The notes below the pieces were generated by a model. It had not been told where the DNA came from and did not search any database. It saw nothing but the letters and a program-made list of their open reading frames with translations. The position numbers were made by a program, and so were the translations under genes. From an uncultured Comamonas sp. (GTDB lineage Bacteria; Pseudomonadota; Gammaproteobacteria; Burkholderiales; Burkholderiaceae_C), in NCBI GenBank assembly GCA_902175065.1, contig CABIIJ010000011.1:33106-97105 (forward strand): a stretch of 64,000 nucleotides of DNA, given 5' to 3'. Shown one piece after another: positions 53,849 through 61,660 of this stretch (the first letter of the stretch is position 1; each line of letters opens with the position of its first letter).

Positions 53849-56800
53849 ACGTGCTGTTCGTTGCCCAATGCACCAAGAACGCTCTGACCGAAACCCGCCG
53901 CATCCTCGACCAGTTTGCCGAACGCCGGGGCGAACGCACCTGGCAAACCCCCATCACCCAGGCCGGGCTGGACACCGTGCGCCGCCTGCTGCGCCAAAGC
54001 GCCCGCAAGAACACGGCGGTGGCCTGCCACTGGATTCGCGGGCGCAACCATAGCGAGTTGCTGTGGGTGGTGGGCGATGCCCGCCAGTTCAACGACCAGG
54101 GCACCGTCCCCACCAACACCACCGCCCGCAACGTGCTGCGCACGGAAGATGAAAACGCCTGGCACCGCCTGCCGCTGATGGCGGCCCTGGCCGCGCTGGC
54201 CGCCTTGCTACACGACCTGGGCAAGGCCACCCAGGCATTCCAGAACCGGCTGCGCAATCCCGGCCTGCGCGAGCGCAACCACTATCGGCATGAATGGGTG
54301 TCGGTGCGGCTGTTCCAGGCCTTTGTGGGCAGTGACGGCGATGCCGGCTGGCTGCAACGGCTGGCCGCCTGTGCCGAACCGGGCACGGATGCACAAGCCT
54401 TTGAAGCGCTATGGCTGGATCATGCGAACGGGCGCCTGCTGCGCGACGGGCTGGATGAACCCCGGGCCGCACGGCACCTGCCGTTTGCCCGACTGCCCCC
54501 GCTGGCCCAGTCCGTGGCGTGGCTGGTATTCACCCACCACCGCCTGCCCTGCCTGCCCGTCCAGCGGCCGGATGGCAGTTGCGACGAAGACATGGACGCA
54601 TCCCGCACACAGTGGCGACGCTTTGGCGCCCATCCCCGCTTTGTCAATGCCAACGAGCTGGATGGCGTTCTGGCCCACATCAGCGCCGACTGGAATGAGC
54701 CGCGCGAGTTGGCAAGCCCCGCTACGGTGGAAGCACACTGGCAGTTCCCCCACGGCCTGCCCGTGGCAACGCCCGCGTGGCGCAAACAGGCCGCCCGCTA
54801 CGCCCGCAAACTGCTGGAACTGTCCCAAGCCCCAGGCCAAGAATCAGTGCTGCATGACCCGTTTGCCATGCACGTCTCGCGCCTGTGCCTGATGCTGGCC
54901 GACCACCACTATTCCAGCATCACGGACAAAGCGCACCGCCAGCCTTTCCTCGATCCTGGCTATCCACTGGCAGCCAACACCCTCAAAGAGGATAGCTATC
55001 AGCGCTTGACAGATAAGCGCAAAGGCCCGATTTTTAACCAGACCCTGGACGAACACCTGCTGGGCGTACAGGCCCACGCCACGCTGGTGGCGCATTCCCT
55101 GCCCAGCCTGGCGCAAAGCCTGCCCGCGCTGAAAAACCACAAGCCGCTCAAGAAGCGCAGCGCTGACCCCCGCTTTGCCTGGCAGGACAAGGCGGCTGAC
55201 CTGGCCACCAGCCTGCGCCCCCGGGCCGCGGCGCAGGGGGCCTTCATCGTCAACATGGCATCCACCGGCTGCGGCAAGACGCTGGCCAACGCCCGCGTGA
55301 TGAACGCGCTGGCCGACCCGGCCACGGGAATGCGCTGCGCGTTTGCCGTCGGGCTGCGGACTCTGACGCTGCAATTGGGACGTGTGTACCAAAATGAATT
55401 ACGCCTGACTGACGAGCAAATTGCCATCCAGGTCGGTGGCGCCGCCAGCCGTGCATTGTTCGATTATTGGGAACAGCAGGCCGAAGCCACCGGCTCCGCC
55501 TCGCGCCAGGAACTGCTGGACGAAGCAGGCACCGTGCTCTACGAAGGCAACGACCAGCACCCGCTGTTGCAGCGCCTGACGCAGGATGCCAAGGCCCGCG
55601 CCCTGATCGCCGCGCCCCTGCTGGTCTGCACCGTGGATCACCTCACCCCCGCCACCGAAAGCCTGCGCGGTGGCCGCCAGATTGCCCCCATGCTGCGCTT
55701 GCTGACCGGTGACCTGGTGCTGGACGAACCGGACGACTTCGGCATGGCCGACCTGCCCGCCCTCACCCGGCTGGTGCATTGGGCCGGCCTGCTGGGCAGC
55801 CGCGTCCTGCTCTCATCGGCCACCCTGCCGCCCGCACTGGTGGAAGGCCTGTTCCTCGCCTACCGCGCCGGGCGGGCCGTGTACCAGCAGCACCGCAGCG
55901 AACGGCCCAACGAACCCGTCAACATCTGCTGCCTGTGGGTGGACGAGTTTCACCAAACCGCGCAGGACTGTGCCGATGGCCCGACCTTTCGCACCGCCCA
56001 CACGCAGTACGTGCAAAAGCGCGTCACCCGGCTGGCACAGGCCGAAGTGCGCCGACTGGCCCAAATCGCCCCCTTGCCCGACACCTGGCACGGCATGAAA
56101 GAAGCCGAGCGGCGCCAGGACTTCGCCCGTGTGGTGCTGGAACAGGCGTGGCAACTGCACCAGCAGCCGCAAAACCACAGCACCGACCCCGCCAGCGGCA
56201 AGCACGTCAGCCTGGGCCTGATCCGCATGGCCAATATCGCGCCGCTGTTCGATGTGGCGCTGGCCATCTACCAGCAGGGGGCACCTGCGCCCGGTGTGCG
56301 CATCCACCTGTGCGTGTACCACTCGCAATACCCGCTGCTGCTGCGCTCGGCCATCGAACAGCAGCTCGACACCCTGCTCAATCGTCGCAGCAGAGACAGC
56401 CATGACCCGGCGCTGCAGCGCCCGGCCTTGCGTGCGCTGATCGACGCCCATCCCGAATCCCACCATCTGTTCGTCGTGCTGGGCAGCCCCGTCACCGAAG
56501 TGGGCCGCGATCACGACTACGACTGGGCCGTGGTCGAACCTTCGTCCATGCGCTCGCTCATCCAGCTCGCCGGGCGCGTGCGGCGACACCGGCCCGGGGC
56601 GGTGGACGGAGCCAACATGGTGGTGCTGGACAGCAATTTGCGGCATTTCAAGGACAAGGATGGCGCCGCGTTTTGCAAGCCAGGGTTCGAGACGGACTAC
56701 CCGCCCTTTCGGCTCCAATCCCATCACATGCACGATTTGATGGCGCGGGAAATGCGGGATGCCCAAACATGGGCCGTCGATGCCCAACCCCGCGTTGCCC

Positions 56801-57324
56801 TGGCACCCGGCAAACTCTTCCCCAGCCGCCATCTGGTGGATTTGGAACACGCCCGCCTGCATGACGCCATGCTGCCGCGGCCAAAGGAAGCCAGCCCGAC
56901 ACCCCCATTACGCGCAGCAAGCCTGCACTGGGCCCATCCCGATCACCTGTGGCTGACCGGCCTGCTGCCGCAGTACCAGCGCTTTCGTCATGACCCACTG
57001 CCGCGCGAAGACATCGCGCTGCTACCGGACGAAGATGAAGAAACGCTGCGGCTGCACCGCGTGGAGGACAGGGCACGCCGTGGCGACAAGCTGTATGTGC
57101 CCGTGCACGAAAGCCTGTGTCACGCAATACCCGAGGCGCGGCTGAAATCACCAAGTGTTTCGCCCTGGCCGCCCGTGAGCCTGATGGATGAATTGCTCAC
57201 CCTGGCGCAAGCGCAGGGGCTATCGCTGCCGCAATGCGCCCAGCGCTATGCCATCGCCAGCCTGCCCTCCCACCGTGATGGCTGGCTGTTCCACGAATCG
57301 TTGGGCTTTACCGTCAAGAAGTAA
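53845..57324 (+). CDS. cas3: Cas2/3 fusion nuclease-helicase, type I-F
   Basis: 1159 aa. The N-terminal Cas2 domain (residues 1-95, MNVLFVAQCTKNALTETRRILDQF) precedes the HD nuclease (H123-D124 in LLHDLGKATQAF). The SF2 helicase follows, with Walker A MASTGCGKT (471-479), DEAD-like DEPD (about 627-630) and SSATLPPALV. It is recruited to Csy-bound DNA and degrades it; the Cas2 part aids spacer acquisition. Residues about 382-398 are encoded by an interspersed family C repeat. Confidence 0.97.
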   Translation: MNVLFVAQCTKNALTETRRILDQFAERRGERTWQTPITQAGLDTVRRLLRQSARKNTAVACHWIRGRNHSELLWVVGDARQFNDQGTVPTNTTARNVLRTEDENAWHRLPLMAALAALAALLHDLGKATQAFQNRLRNPGLRERNHYRHEWVSVRLFQAFVGSDGDAGWLQRLAACAEPGTDAQAFEALWLDHANGRLLRDGLDEPRAARHLPFARLPPLAQSVAWLVFTHHRLPCLPVQRPDGSCDEDMDASRTQWRRFGAHPRFVNANELDGVLAHISADWNEPRELASPATVEAHWQFPHGLPVATPAWRKQAARYARKLLELSQAPGQESVLHDPFAMHVSRLCLMLADHHYSSITDKAHRQPFLDPGYPLAANTLKEDSYQRLTDKRKGPIFNQTLDEHLLGVQAHATLVAHSLPSLAQSLPALKNHKPLKKRSADPRFAWQDKAADLATSLRPRAAAQGAFIVNMASTGCGKTLANARVMNALADPATGMRCAFAVGLRTLTLQLGRVYQNELRLTDEQIAIQVGGAASRALFDYWEQQAEATGSASRQELLDEAGTVLYEGNDQHPLLQRLTQDAKARALIAAPLLVCTVDHLTPATESLRGGRQIAPMLRLLTGDLVLDEPDDFGMADLPALTRLVHWAGLLGSRVLLSSATLPPALVEGLFLAYRAGRAVYQQHRSERPNEPVNICCLWVDEFHQTAQDCADGPTFRTAHTQYVQKRVTRLAQAEVRRLAQIAPLPDTWHGMKEAERRQDFARVVLEQAWQLHQQPQNHSTDPASGKHVSLGLIRMANIAPLFDVALAIYQQGAPAPGVRIHLCVYHSQYPLLLRSAIEQQLDTLLNRRSRDSHDPALQRPALRALIDAHPESHHLFVVLGSPVTEVGRDHDYDWAVVEPSSMRSLIQLAGRVRRHRPGAVDGANMVVLDSNLRHFKDKDGAAFCKPGFETDYPPFRLQSHHMHDLMAREMRDAQTWAVDAQPRVALAPGKLFPSRHLVDLEHARLHDAMLPRPKEASPTPPLRAASLHWAHPDHLWLTGLLPQYQRFRHDPLPREDIALLPDEDEETLRLHRVEDRARRGDKLYVPVHESLCHAIPEARLKSPSVSPWPPVSLMDELLTLAQAQGLSLPQCAQRYAIASLPSHRDGWLFHESLGFTVKK
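54989..55036. repeat. Family C repeat inside cas2/3, in frame
   Basis: GATAGCTATCAGCGCTTGAC, then AGATAAGCGC and CCGATTTTT, parallel to 5481-5532 read in reverse. It encodes about 16 residues (SYQRLTDKRKGPIFN) between the HD and helicase domains. Read-through is intact. Confidence 0.55.
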
Positions 57325-57329
57325 GTCTG

Positions 57330-57641
57330 TCAGGCTGGTTGCAACACCATGGGATGCACCGCCATCACCGCCGTCTGCAACGCCTCGTCCAGTTCGGCCA
57401 CGCGCAGGTCATAGGCTGTTTGCAGGTTCAGCCACGACTGCGCATCGCCGCCAAAAAAGCGGCTCAACCGCAAGGCGGTATCGGCCGTGACGCCGCGCCG
57501 CTCCAGCACGATGTCGTTGATGCGCGAGGCCGGCACATGCAGTTGCCGGGCCAGGGCGCTGGCGCTCATGTCCATGGGTTTGAGGTAGTCCTCGCGCAGC
57601 ACCTCGCCGGGGTGGACGGGGCGCATACCGTTTTTGAGCAT
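57330..57641 (-). CDS. HigA-family antitoxin-like protein, orphan
   Basis: 103 aa. XRE-type HTH (MRPVHPGEVLREDYLKPMDMSASALARQLHVPASRINDIV), then the VTADTALRLSRFFGGDAQSWLNLQTAYDL segment shared by HigA/VapI. HigB normally precedes higA, but the upstream minus strand (57642-57800) has no HigB-like frame. It is antisense to the cas genes, 6 bp from the cas2/3 stop. It could repress its own or neighbouring promoters. Confidence 0.85.
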   Translation of the reverse strand: MLKNGMRPVHPGEVLREDYLKPMDMSASALARQLHVPASRINDIVLERRGVTADTALRLSRFFGGDAQSWLNLQTAYDLRVAELDEALQTAVMAVHPMVLQPA

Positions 57642-57685
57642 CGCTATTCAACAGATGGAATGCGAAAGTACTGAACATCGAGCCT

Positions 57686-57720
57686 CCGACAGCTAACCCG
57701 TTAATCGGGAGAGCTGTCGG
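57686..57720. promoter_or_regulatory. Nested palindrome between the higA-like gene and the crRNA-like gene
   Basis: CCGACAGCT and AGCTGTCGG (9-bp perfect arms) enclose CCCG-TTAAT-CGGG. No T tract on either strand. It sits 45 bp upstream of the higA-like start and downstream of the crRNA-like unit. It may be the HigA operator, or the 3' hairpin of the minus-strand RNA. Confidence 0.55.
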
Positions 57721-57749
57721 CCTCGCTCACATTCGGGCTTCATGGGAAA

Positions 57750-57824
57750 AGCCTAGGCTGCCTGTTCGGCAGAGAGATGTCAGCAGGTCAGTGACTTTTC
57801 TGAGCTGTCTTTTCGACAGGAAGC
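57750..57824 (-). ncRNA. CRISPR-like antitoxin RNA gene (creA-like)
   Basis: Minus strand, 5' to 3': degenerate repeat 1 (57824-57797), a 19-nt spacer (57796-57778), degenerate repeat 2 (57777-57750). Repeat 1 matches the array repeat at 21 of 28 positions. It keeps the whole 3' tail CTCAGAAA (the future 5' handle) and a compensated stem (CTGTC/GACAG in place of CTGCC/GGCAG). Repeat 2 matches 18 of 28 with the Cas6f stem CTGCC/GGCAG intact, but its trailing 8 nt, which would not enter a mature crRNA, has decayed. This is the pattern expected if only one crRNA is under selection. CreA antitoxins of CreTA modules have this form. The promoter is not clear; a TATCAT -10-like box is at 57830-57835. 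Confidence 0.8.
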
Positions 57825-57863
57825 GGGCGATGATACTGCATAGTCTCCATCCCTAGCTCTCTA

Positions 57864-57884
57864 TTTCAACAGGTCATTGACTGG
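57864..57884 (-). promoter_or_regulatory. Target site of the CRISPR-like RNA, with CC PAM
   Basis: Minus-strand protospacer AGTCAATGACCTGTTGAAA starts at 57882 and is preceded by CC (57884-57883), the type I-F PAM. Against the spacer AGTCACTGACCTGCTGACA it matches 16 of 19; mismatches are at positions 6, 14 and 18. Positions 6 and 18 are flipped-out bases in type I crRNA-DNA hybrids and so do not cost pairing. The site covers the -35 box of the promoter at 57877-57904. Confidence 0.85.
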
Positions 57885-57904
57885 TAAAAAATTTTCGTTA
57901 AAAT
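57877..57904 (+). promoter_or_regulatory. Strong sigma-70-like promoter of the toxin RNA (PcreT-like)
   Basis: TTGACT (57877-57882), 16-bp AT-rich spacer, TAAAAT (57899-57904). The -35 box lies wholly inside the seed of the CC-PAM target described above. Transcription would start near 57911 and run toward csy1. Confidence 0.8.
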
Positions 57905-57910
57905 GAAACC

Positions 57911-58041
57911 CGGCTGCAGTTGAAGCCTGCATCCGGGCTCTATCAACAACCGTGCTGTCGAGGCACCAAGCAAGAAAGTGAGGTCACAGTGAATAGCGTC
58001 CGCGCCCTGAGAAGAGCTTAGACGGCTAGTTAGCCGTTTTC
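57911..58041 (+). ncRNA. Putative CreT-type toxin RNA with AGA-AGA mini-ORF
   Basis: A transcript of about 130 nt from the promoter above to an intrinsic terminator. At 57989-58021 a GTG with a good Shine-Dalgarno (GAGG, 5 nt upstream) opens a 10-codon ORF (MNSVRALRRA, stop TAG). Codons 8 and 9 are both AGA, rare Arg codons in GC-rich genomes. Known CreT toxins are small RNAs whose efficiently translated mini-ORF traps a rare tRNA such as tRNA-Arg(UCU). Toxicity is inferred, not shown. Confidence 0.7.
58022..58041 (+). terminator. Terminator of the toxin RNA
   Basis: ACGGCT-AGTT-AGCCGT followed by TTTT, directly after the mini-ORF stop. Confidence 0.8.
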
Positions 58042-58045
58042 ACAT

Positions 58046-58080
58046 CCCCGGTTGGCTCTGTGCTGACCGGGGAATTTTAG
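58046..58080 (+). promoter_or_regulatory. Second hairpin and candidate csy operon promoter
   Basis: CCCCGGT (58046) pairs with ACCGGGG (58066), followed by AATTTT; it can act as a second terminator. The same stretch contains TTGGCT (58052), a 17-bp spacer and TTTTAG (58075), a weak promoter that would give csy1 its own start about 20 nt before the ATG. Which role applies is undecided. Confidence 0.45.
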
Positions 58081-58108
58081 CCTTCAACCCTTTTGAAAGG
58101 TACCCTCC

Positions 58109-59515
58109 ATGTCTGAAGCCCCTGAAATAGGCGACGGAGTGGGTTATCGGGCAGCCATTGCAGTCTTCCTGCAAGAACGATTGCAAACCAAACTCGACAA
58201 GCTCAAACCCGACGATCCACAACGCGGCGACATACTCGCCTCCTTTGCGCACGATGTGTGGCTAGCCAGTGCCGCCAAGCGCGTGGAGCAAATCCAGGCC
58301 GTCACCCACTCTCTCAAACCCATTCACCCTGACGCACGAGGCACCAACCTCTACGTGGAACCCGCCAGCCTGCCGGCGCTGACCGAACTGGGCAGCCACG
58401 CACTGGGCGAGCAATTCGTGGGCGATGTGGTGGGCAACGCCGCCGCGCTGGATGTATACAAATTCCTGAAGCTGGAGGTGAACGAGCGCAGCCTGCTTGC
58501 AGCCCTGCTGACGCAGGATGCCGATGCCCTGGCCGCGCTGCACACCGATCCGGCGCAAGCCCGGGCGCTACGAGATGCTTTTGTTTCGCTGACCCAGCCA
58601 CGTGCAGGCGAACCCAGCAGCCACACCCTGGCCAAACAGTTGTACTGGCTGACCGGCGACGACGCTTGCGCAGATGCGGACTACACCCTGCTGGCCCCCC
58701 TGTACGCCACATCGCTGGCCCATGCGGTACACGCGCAGGTGCAAGAAGACCGCTTTGGCGATACCAACAAGGCGGCTCGCCAGGCCCGGCGTGAGCGCAA
58801 GGCGCATGACGGCGTGTTTCATGACTACCCGGGCCTGGCTGTTCAGCAAATGGGTGGAACGAAGCCGCAAAACATCAGCCAGCTCAACAGTGAGCGCCGG
58901 GGTATGAATTACCTGCTCTCATCGCTGCCGCCACAATGGCGAACCAGCGCGGTACGCCTGCCGGTGCACGCGACGTCGGTATTTGACCGCCTGTTCATCG
59001 CCCGCCCCGAAGTGCGCCGCACGGTGCAGGTGTTGCGGCAATTTCTGGAATCGGATCCCGAACCGAACCTGGCCACGCGCCAGCGCCGCGAAGCCCTGCT
59101 GGATATGCTGTTGGACGAACTGGTGTCGCTGGCTGCCGAGCTGCAGCAGTTGCTGCCTCCAGGATGGAGCCGCGATGACGAACGGTTTGAAAAGCTCGAT
59201 GACAACCAAAAACTCTGGCTAGACCCTTTGCGTGCGGAATTGCCGGAAGAATTCGAGTTTGCAGGGCTATGGCTTCAAATGGACTGGCCCGTAGAAATCG
59301 GCAAGGCCTTCGCCCGCTGGCTCAACGAACAGCTGCGTGGCAAGCTGCCCGTGGGCGATGTCGAAGCCCGTGAGTGGAAAAAAGTGCTGCTGACCGACGA
59401 GGACGGTTTCAAGCAACAGCTATGCGAACTGCGTGACAAGCTGGATGCAGCGCACTACATCCCCATCCGCAAAACCCATGCGGAGTTGGCCGCACTGCGC
59501 GAGGAGAACCCATGA
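58109..59515 (+). CDS. cas8f: Csy1 (Cas8f), large subunit of the Csy complex
   Basis: 468 aa, a little longer than Pseudomonas Csy1 (about 434). Csy1 with Csy2 holds the crRNA 5' handle and recognises the CC PAM. Family-like segments are FLQERLQTKLDKLKPDD near the N-terminus, GGTKPQNISQLNSERRGMNYLLSSLPPQW in the centre and PVEIGKAFARWLNEQL near the C-terminus. First gene of csy1-2-3-cas6f; overlaps csy2 by 4 bp. Confidence 0.95.
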   Translation: MSEAPEIGDGVGYRAAIAVFLQERLQTKLDKLKPDDPQRGDILASFAHDVWLASAAKRVEQIQAVTHSLKPIHPDARGTNLYVEPASLPALTELGSHALGEQFVGDVVGNAAALDVYKFLKLEVNERSLLAALLTQDADALAALHTDPAQARALRDAFVSLTQPRAGEPSSHTLAKQLYWLTGDDACADADYTLLAPLYATSLAHAVHAQVQEDRFGDTNKAARQARRERKAHDGVFHDYPGLAVQQMGGTKPQNISQLNSERRGMNYLLSSLPPQWRTSAVRLPVHATSVFDRLFIARPEVRRTVQVLRQFLESDPEPNLATRQRREALLDMLLDELVSLAAELQQLLPPGWSRDDERFEKLDDNQKLWLDPLRAELPEEFEFAGLWLQMDWPVEIGKAFARWLNEQLRGKLPVGDVEAREWKKVLLTDEDGFKQQLCELRDKLDAAHYIPIRKTHAELAALREENP

Positions 59516-60585
59516 ACCAGCAACATCCTCAGGCCATCCTTGTGCTGCCTCGCCTGCGCATCCAGAACGCCAACGCCATTGCCAGCCCGCTCACACATGG
59601 TTTCCCGTCCATCACTGCCTTCACCGGATTGATGTGGGCGCTGGAGCGCAAACTGACCCAAGCAGATATCCCGCTGCGGCTGCAGGCCGTGGGCGTGGTG
59701 TGCCACCACCATCAGGAGCAGGTCACGCAAGGCTATGTGCGCAGCTTCAACCTGACGCGCAACCCGGTGGACAAGAACGGCAGCACTGCCGCCATCGTCG
59801 AAGAAGGCCGTATGCACCTGGAAATCACCCTGGTACTGGCCGTGTCGGAAAAGCGCCGCCCAGACGCACCGGCGACTCTGGTGCAGGGCAACGATGCCCA
59901 GCTGGCTAGTTGGGCGCAGATCGCAGGCGACACGCTGGCCGGTATGCGCGTAGCCGGCGGCAGCGTGCTGCCCTCGCGCCCCATGCCGGGCAAGCGGGTG
60001 CGACCATGGATAGCCATCGTTCCCGACGACGCCGAGGCCGCAGCCACCGAGTTCCGTCAATGGCGCAGGCAATGGCTGCCCGGTTTTGCGCTGGTGGGGC
60101 GCGATGACCTGCTGGCCGAACGTTTGCAGCACCTGCACACCACCCAGCCCGAAGCCACGCTGCTTGATGCTTGGCTGGATGCCGCCCGGTTCAACCACCA
60201 GCCCCTGCCCAGCGCAAACGATACCCCCGCGCCCGATGGCAAGGTGGCCTGGGGCGACCCGCTGCGCCCCAAGGGCAGCGGTTGGGTCGTGCCCATTCCT
60301 GTGGGTTACGCGGCTCTGACCCCACAGGCCCATCCCGCAGGCACAGTGCGCAACGCCCGCGATGCCACCGTACCGCTGCGCTTCGTGGAGTCGGTTTATT
60401 CGCTGGGCGAATGGGTCAGCCCGCATCGGCTCAACAACCTGACCGAGTTACTGTGGCAAGCCGAAACCGATGAAACCCAGGGCCTGTATCGCTGCCGCAA
60501 TGGCTACCGACCCAACCCACAGCCAAGCAGTCACAGCGACGCATCCGAAGACTGGGACGACGCCGACGCCTATGACTACACCTGA
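59512..60585 (+). CDS. cas5f: Csy2 (Cas5f)
   Basis: 357 aa. Typical [37 protein letters not shown] start and HEEQ-like [23 protein letters not shown]. Forms the tail heterodimer with Csy1 that clamps the crRNA 5' handle. Translationally coupled to csy1 (ATGA). Confidence 0.95.
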   Translation: MNQQHPQAILVLPRLRIQNANAIASPLTHGFPSITAFTGLMWALERKLTQADIPLRLQAVGVVCHHHQEQVTQGYVRSFNLTRNPVDKNGSTAAIVEEGRMHLEITLVLAVSEKRRPDAPATLVQGNDAQLASWAQIAGDTLAGMRVAGGSVLPSRPMPGKRVRPWIAIVPDDAEAAATEFRQWRRQWLPGFALVGRDDLLAERLQHLHTTQPEATLLDAWLDAARFNHQPLPSANDTPAPDGKVAWGDPLRPKGSGWVVPIPVGYAALTPQAHPAGTVRNARDATVPLRFVESVYSLGEWVSPHRLNNLTELLWQAETDETQGLYRCRNGYRPNPQPSSHSDASEDWDDADAYDYT

Positions 60586-60629
60586 CACTTCCTGTCTTTT
60601 TCGCACCTCATTTCTCAAGGATTGACACC

Positions 60630-61655
60630 ATGACCGACAAACTCACCACCGCTTCTGTCCTGGCCTTCGAGCGCAAGCTTGATCCTTCCGACGCCGTCTT
60701 CCACGCCGGCAGCTGGGAAGACCGCGCACAGTCGCACGCCTGGCCGCCCGTGACCATCCGACCGAAGTCCGTGCGCGGCACCATCAGCAACCGGCTCAAG
60801 GCCAAGGACCAGGACCCGGCCAAGCTCGACGCTGCCATCGAGAACCCCAATCTGCAAACCGTCGACGTGGCCGCGCTGCCGCCACAAGCCGACACACTCA
60901 AGGTGCAGTTCACGCTGCGCGTGCTGGGCGGTGCAGGCACGCCATCGGCCTGCAACAGTGCTGCCTACCAAACCAAGCTGCTGGCCACCGTGCAGGGTTA
61001 TGTGCAGCAGCACGGCTTTGCCGAACTGGCCCGGCGCTACGCCGCCAACCTGGCCAATGGCCGCTTCCTTTGGCGCAACCGCGTGGGGGCTGAAAGCGTG
61101 GAAGTGACCATCGAGCAAATGCAGGGCGGCAAGGCCGTGCATTCCTGGTCTTTTGATGCTCTGGCGCTCAATACACGGTCGATAGGCGCTATCAATAGTG
61201 AATCCAATGACTTGGCAAAACTGGGACAGACCATCGCCACTGGGCTGGGGAGCACAGAGCATGTGCTGCTCCGGGTAACGGCTTTTGTGCGCCAGGGTGC
61301 AGGGCAAGAGGTGTTTCCATCGCAAGAACTAATCCTGGACAAGGGCAACGCCGGCAAGAGCAAGACGCTGTACCACGTGAACGATGTGGCGGCCATCCAC
61401 TCGCAAAAAATCGGCAACGCCATCCGCACCATCGACACCTGGTACGAAGGCGCCGACGAACTAGGCCCCATTGCTGTTGAGCCCTACGGCTCCGTCACCA
61501 CCCAGGGCAAAGCCTATCGTCAGCCCAAGCAGAAGCTGGACTTCTACACCTTGCTGGACAACTGGCTGCTCAAGGATCAAGTGCCCCCCATAGAGCAGCA
61601 ACACTTCGTGATGGCCGTGCTCATTCGCGGTGGTGTATTTGGCGATGCGAGCTGA
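60630..61655 (+). CDS. cas7f: Csy3 (Cas7f) backbone subunit
   Basis: 341 aa, the standard size. [19 protein letters not shown] at the start, [28 protein letters not shown] and [22 protein letters not shown] at the end match the family. Six copies normally coat the spacer part of the crRNA, with thumb insertions kinking every sixth base. Confidence 0.96.
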   Translation: MTDKLTTASVLAFERKLDPSDAVFHAGSWEDRAQSHAWPPVTIRPKSVRGTISNRLKAKDQDPAKLDAAIENPNLQTVDVAALPPQADTLKVQFTLRVLGGAGTPSACNSAAYQTKLLATVQGYVQQHGFAELARRYAANLANGRFLWRNRVGAESVEVTIEQMQGGKAVHSWSFDALALNTRSIGAINSESNDLAKLGQTIATGLGSTEHVLLRVTAFVRQGAGQEVFPSQELILDKGNAGKSKTLYHVNDVAAIHSQKIGNAIRTIDTWYEGADELGPIAVEPYGSVTTQGKAYRQPKQKLDFYTLLDNWLLKDQVPPIEQQHFVMAVLIRGGVFGDAS

Positions 61656-61660
61656 TAACC

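Noticed and set aside
57849..57872. Possible third degenerate CRISPR repeat (CTGTTGAAATAGAGAGCTAGG on the minus strand)
   Set aside because: About half the positions match but the Cas6f stem is not maintained; most of the similarity comes from the protospacer itself.
57903..57923. Leaderless ATG ORF right at the toxin-RNA promoter
   Set aside because: Six codons, begins within or beside the -10 box and has no RBS.
61150..61205. Possible third in-gene interspersed repeat in csy3 (CTCTGGCGCTCAATAC..GGCGCTATCAATAG)
   Set aside because: Only short stretches resemble family C and the codons could be ordinary Csy3 sequence.
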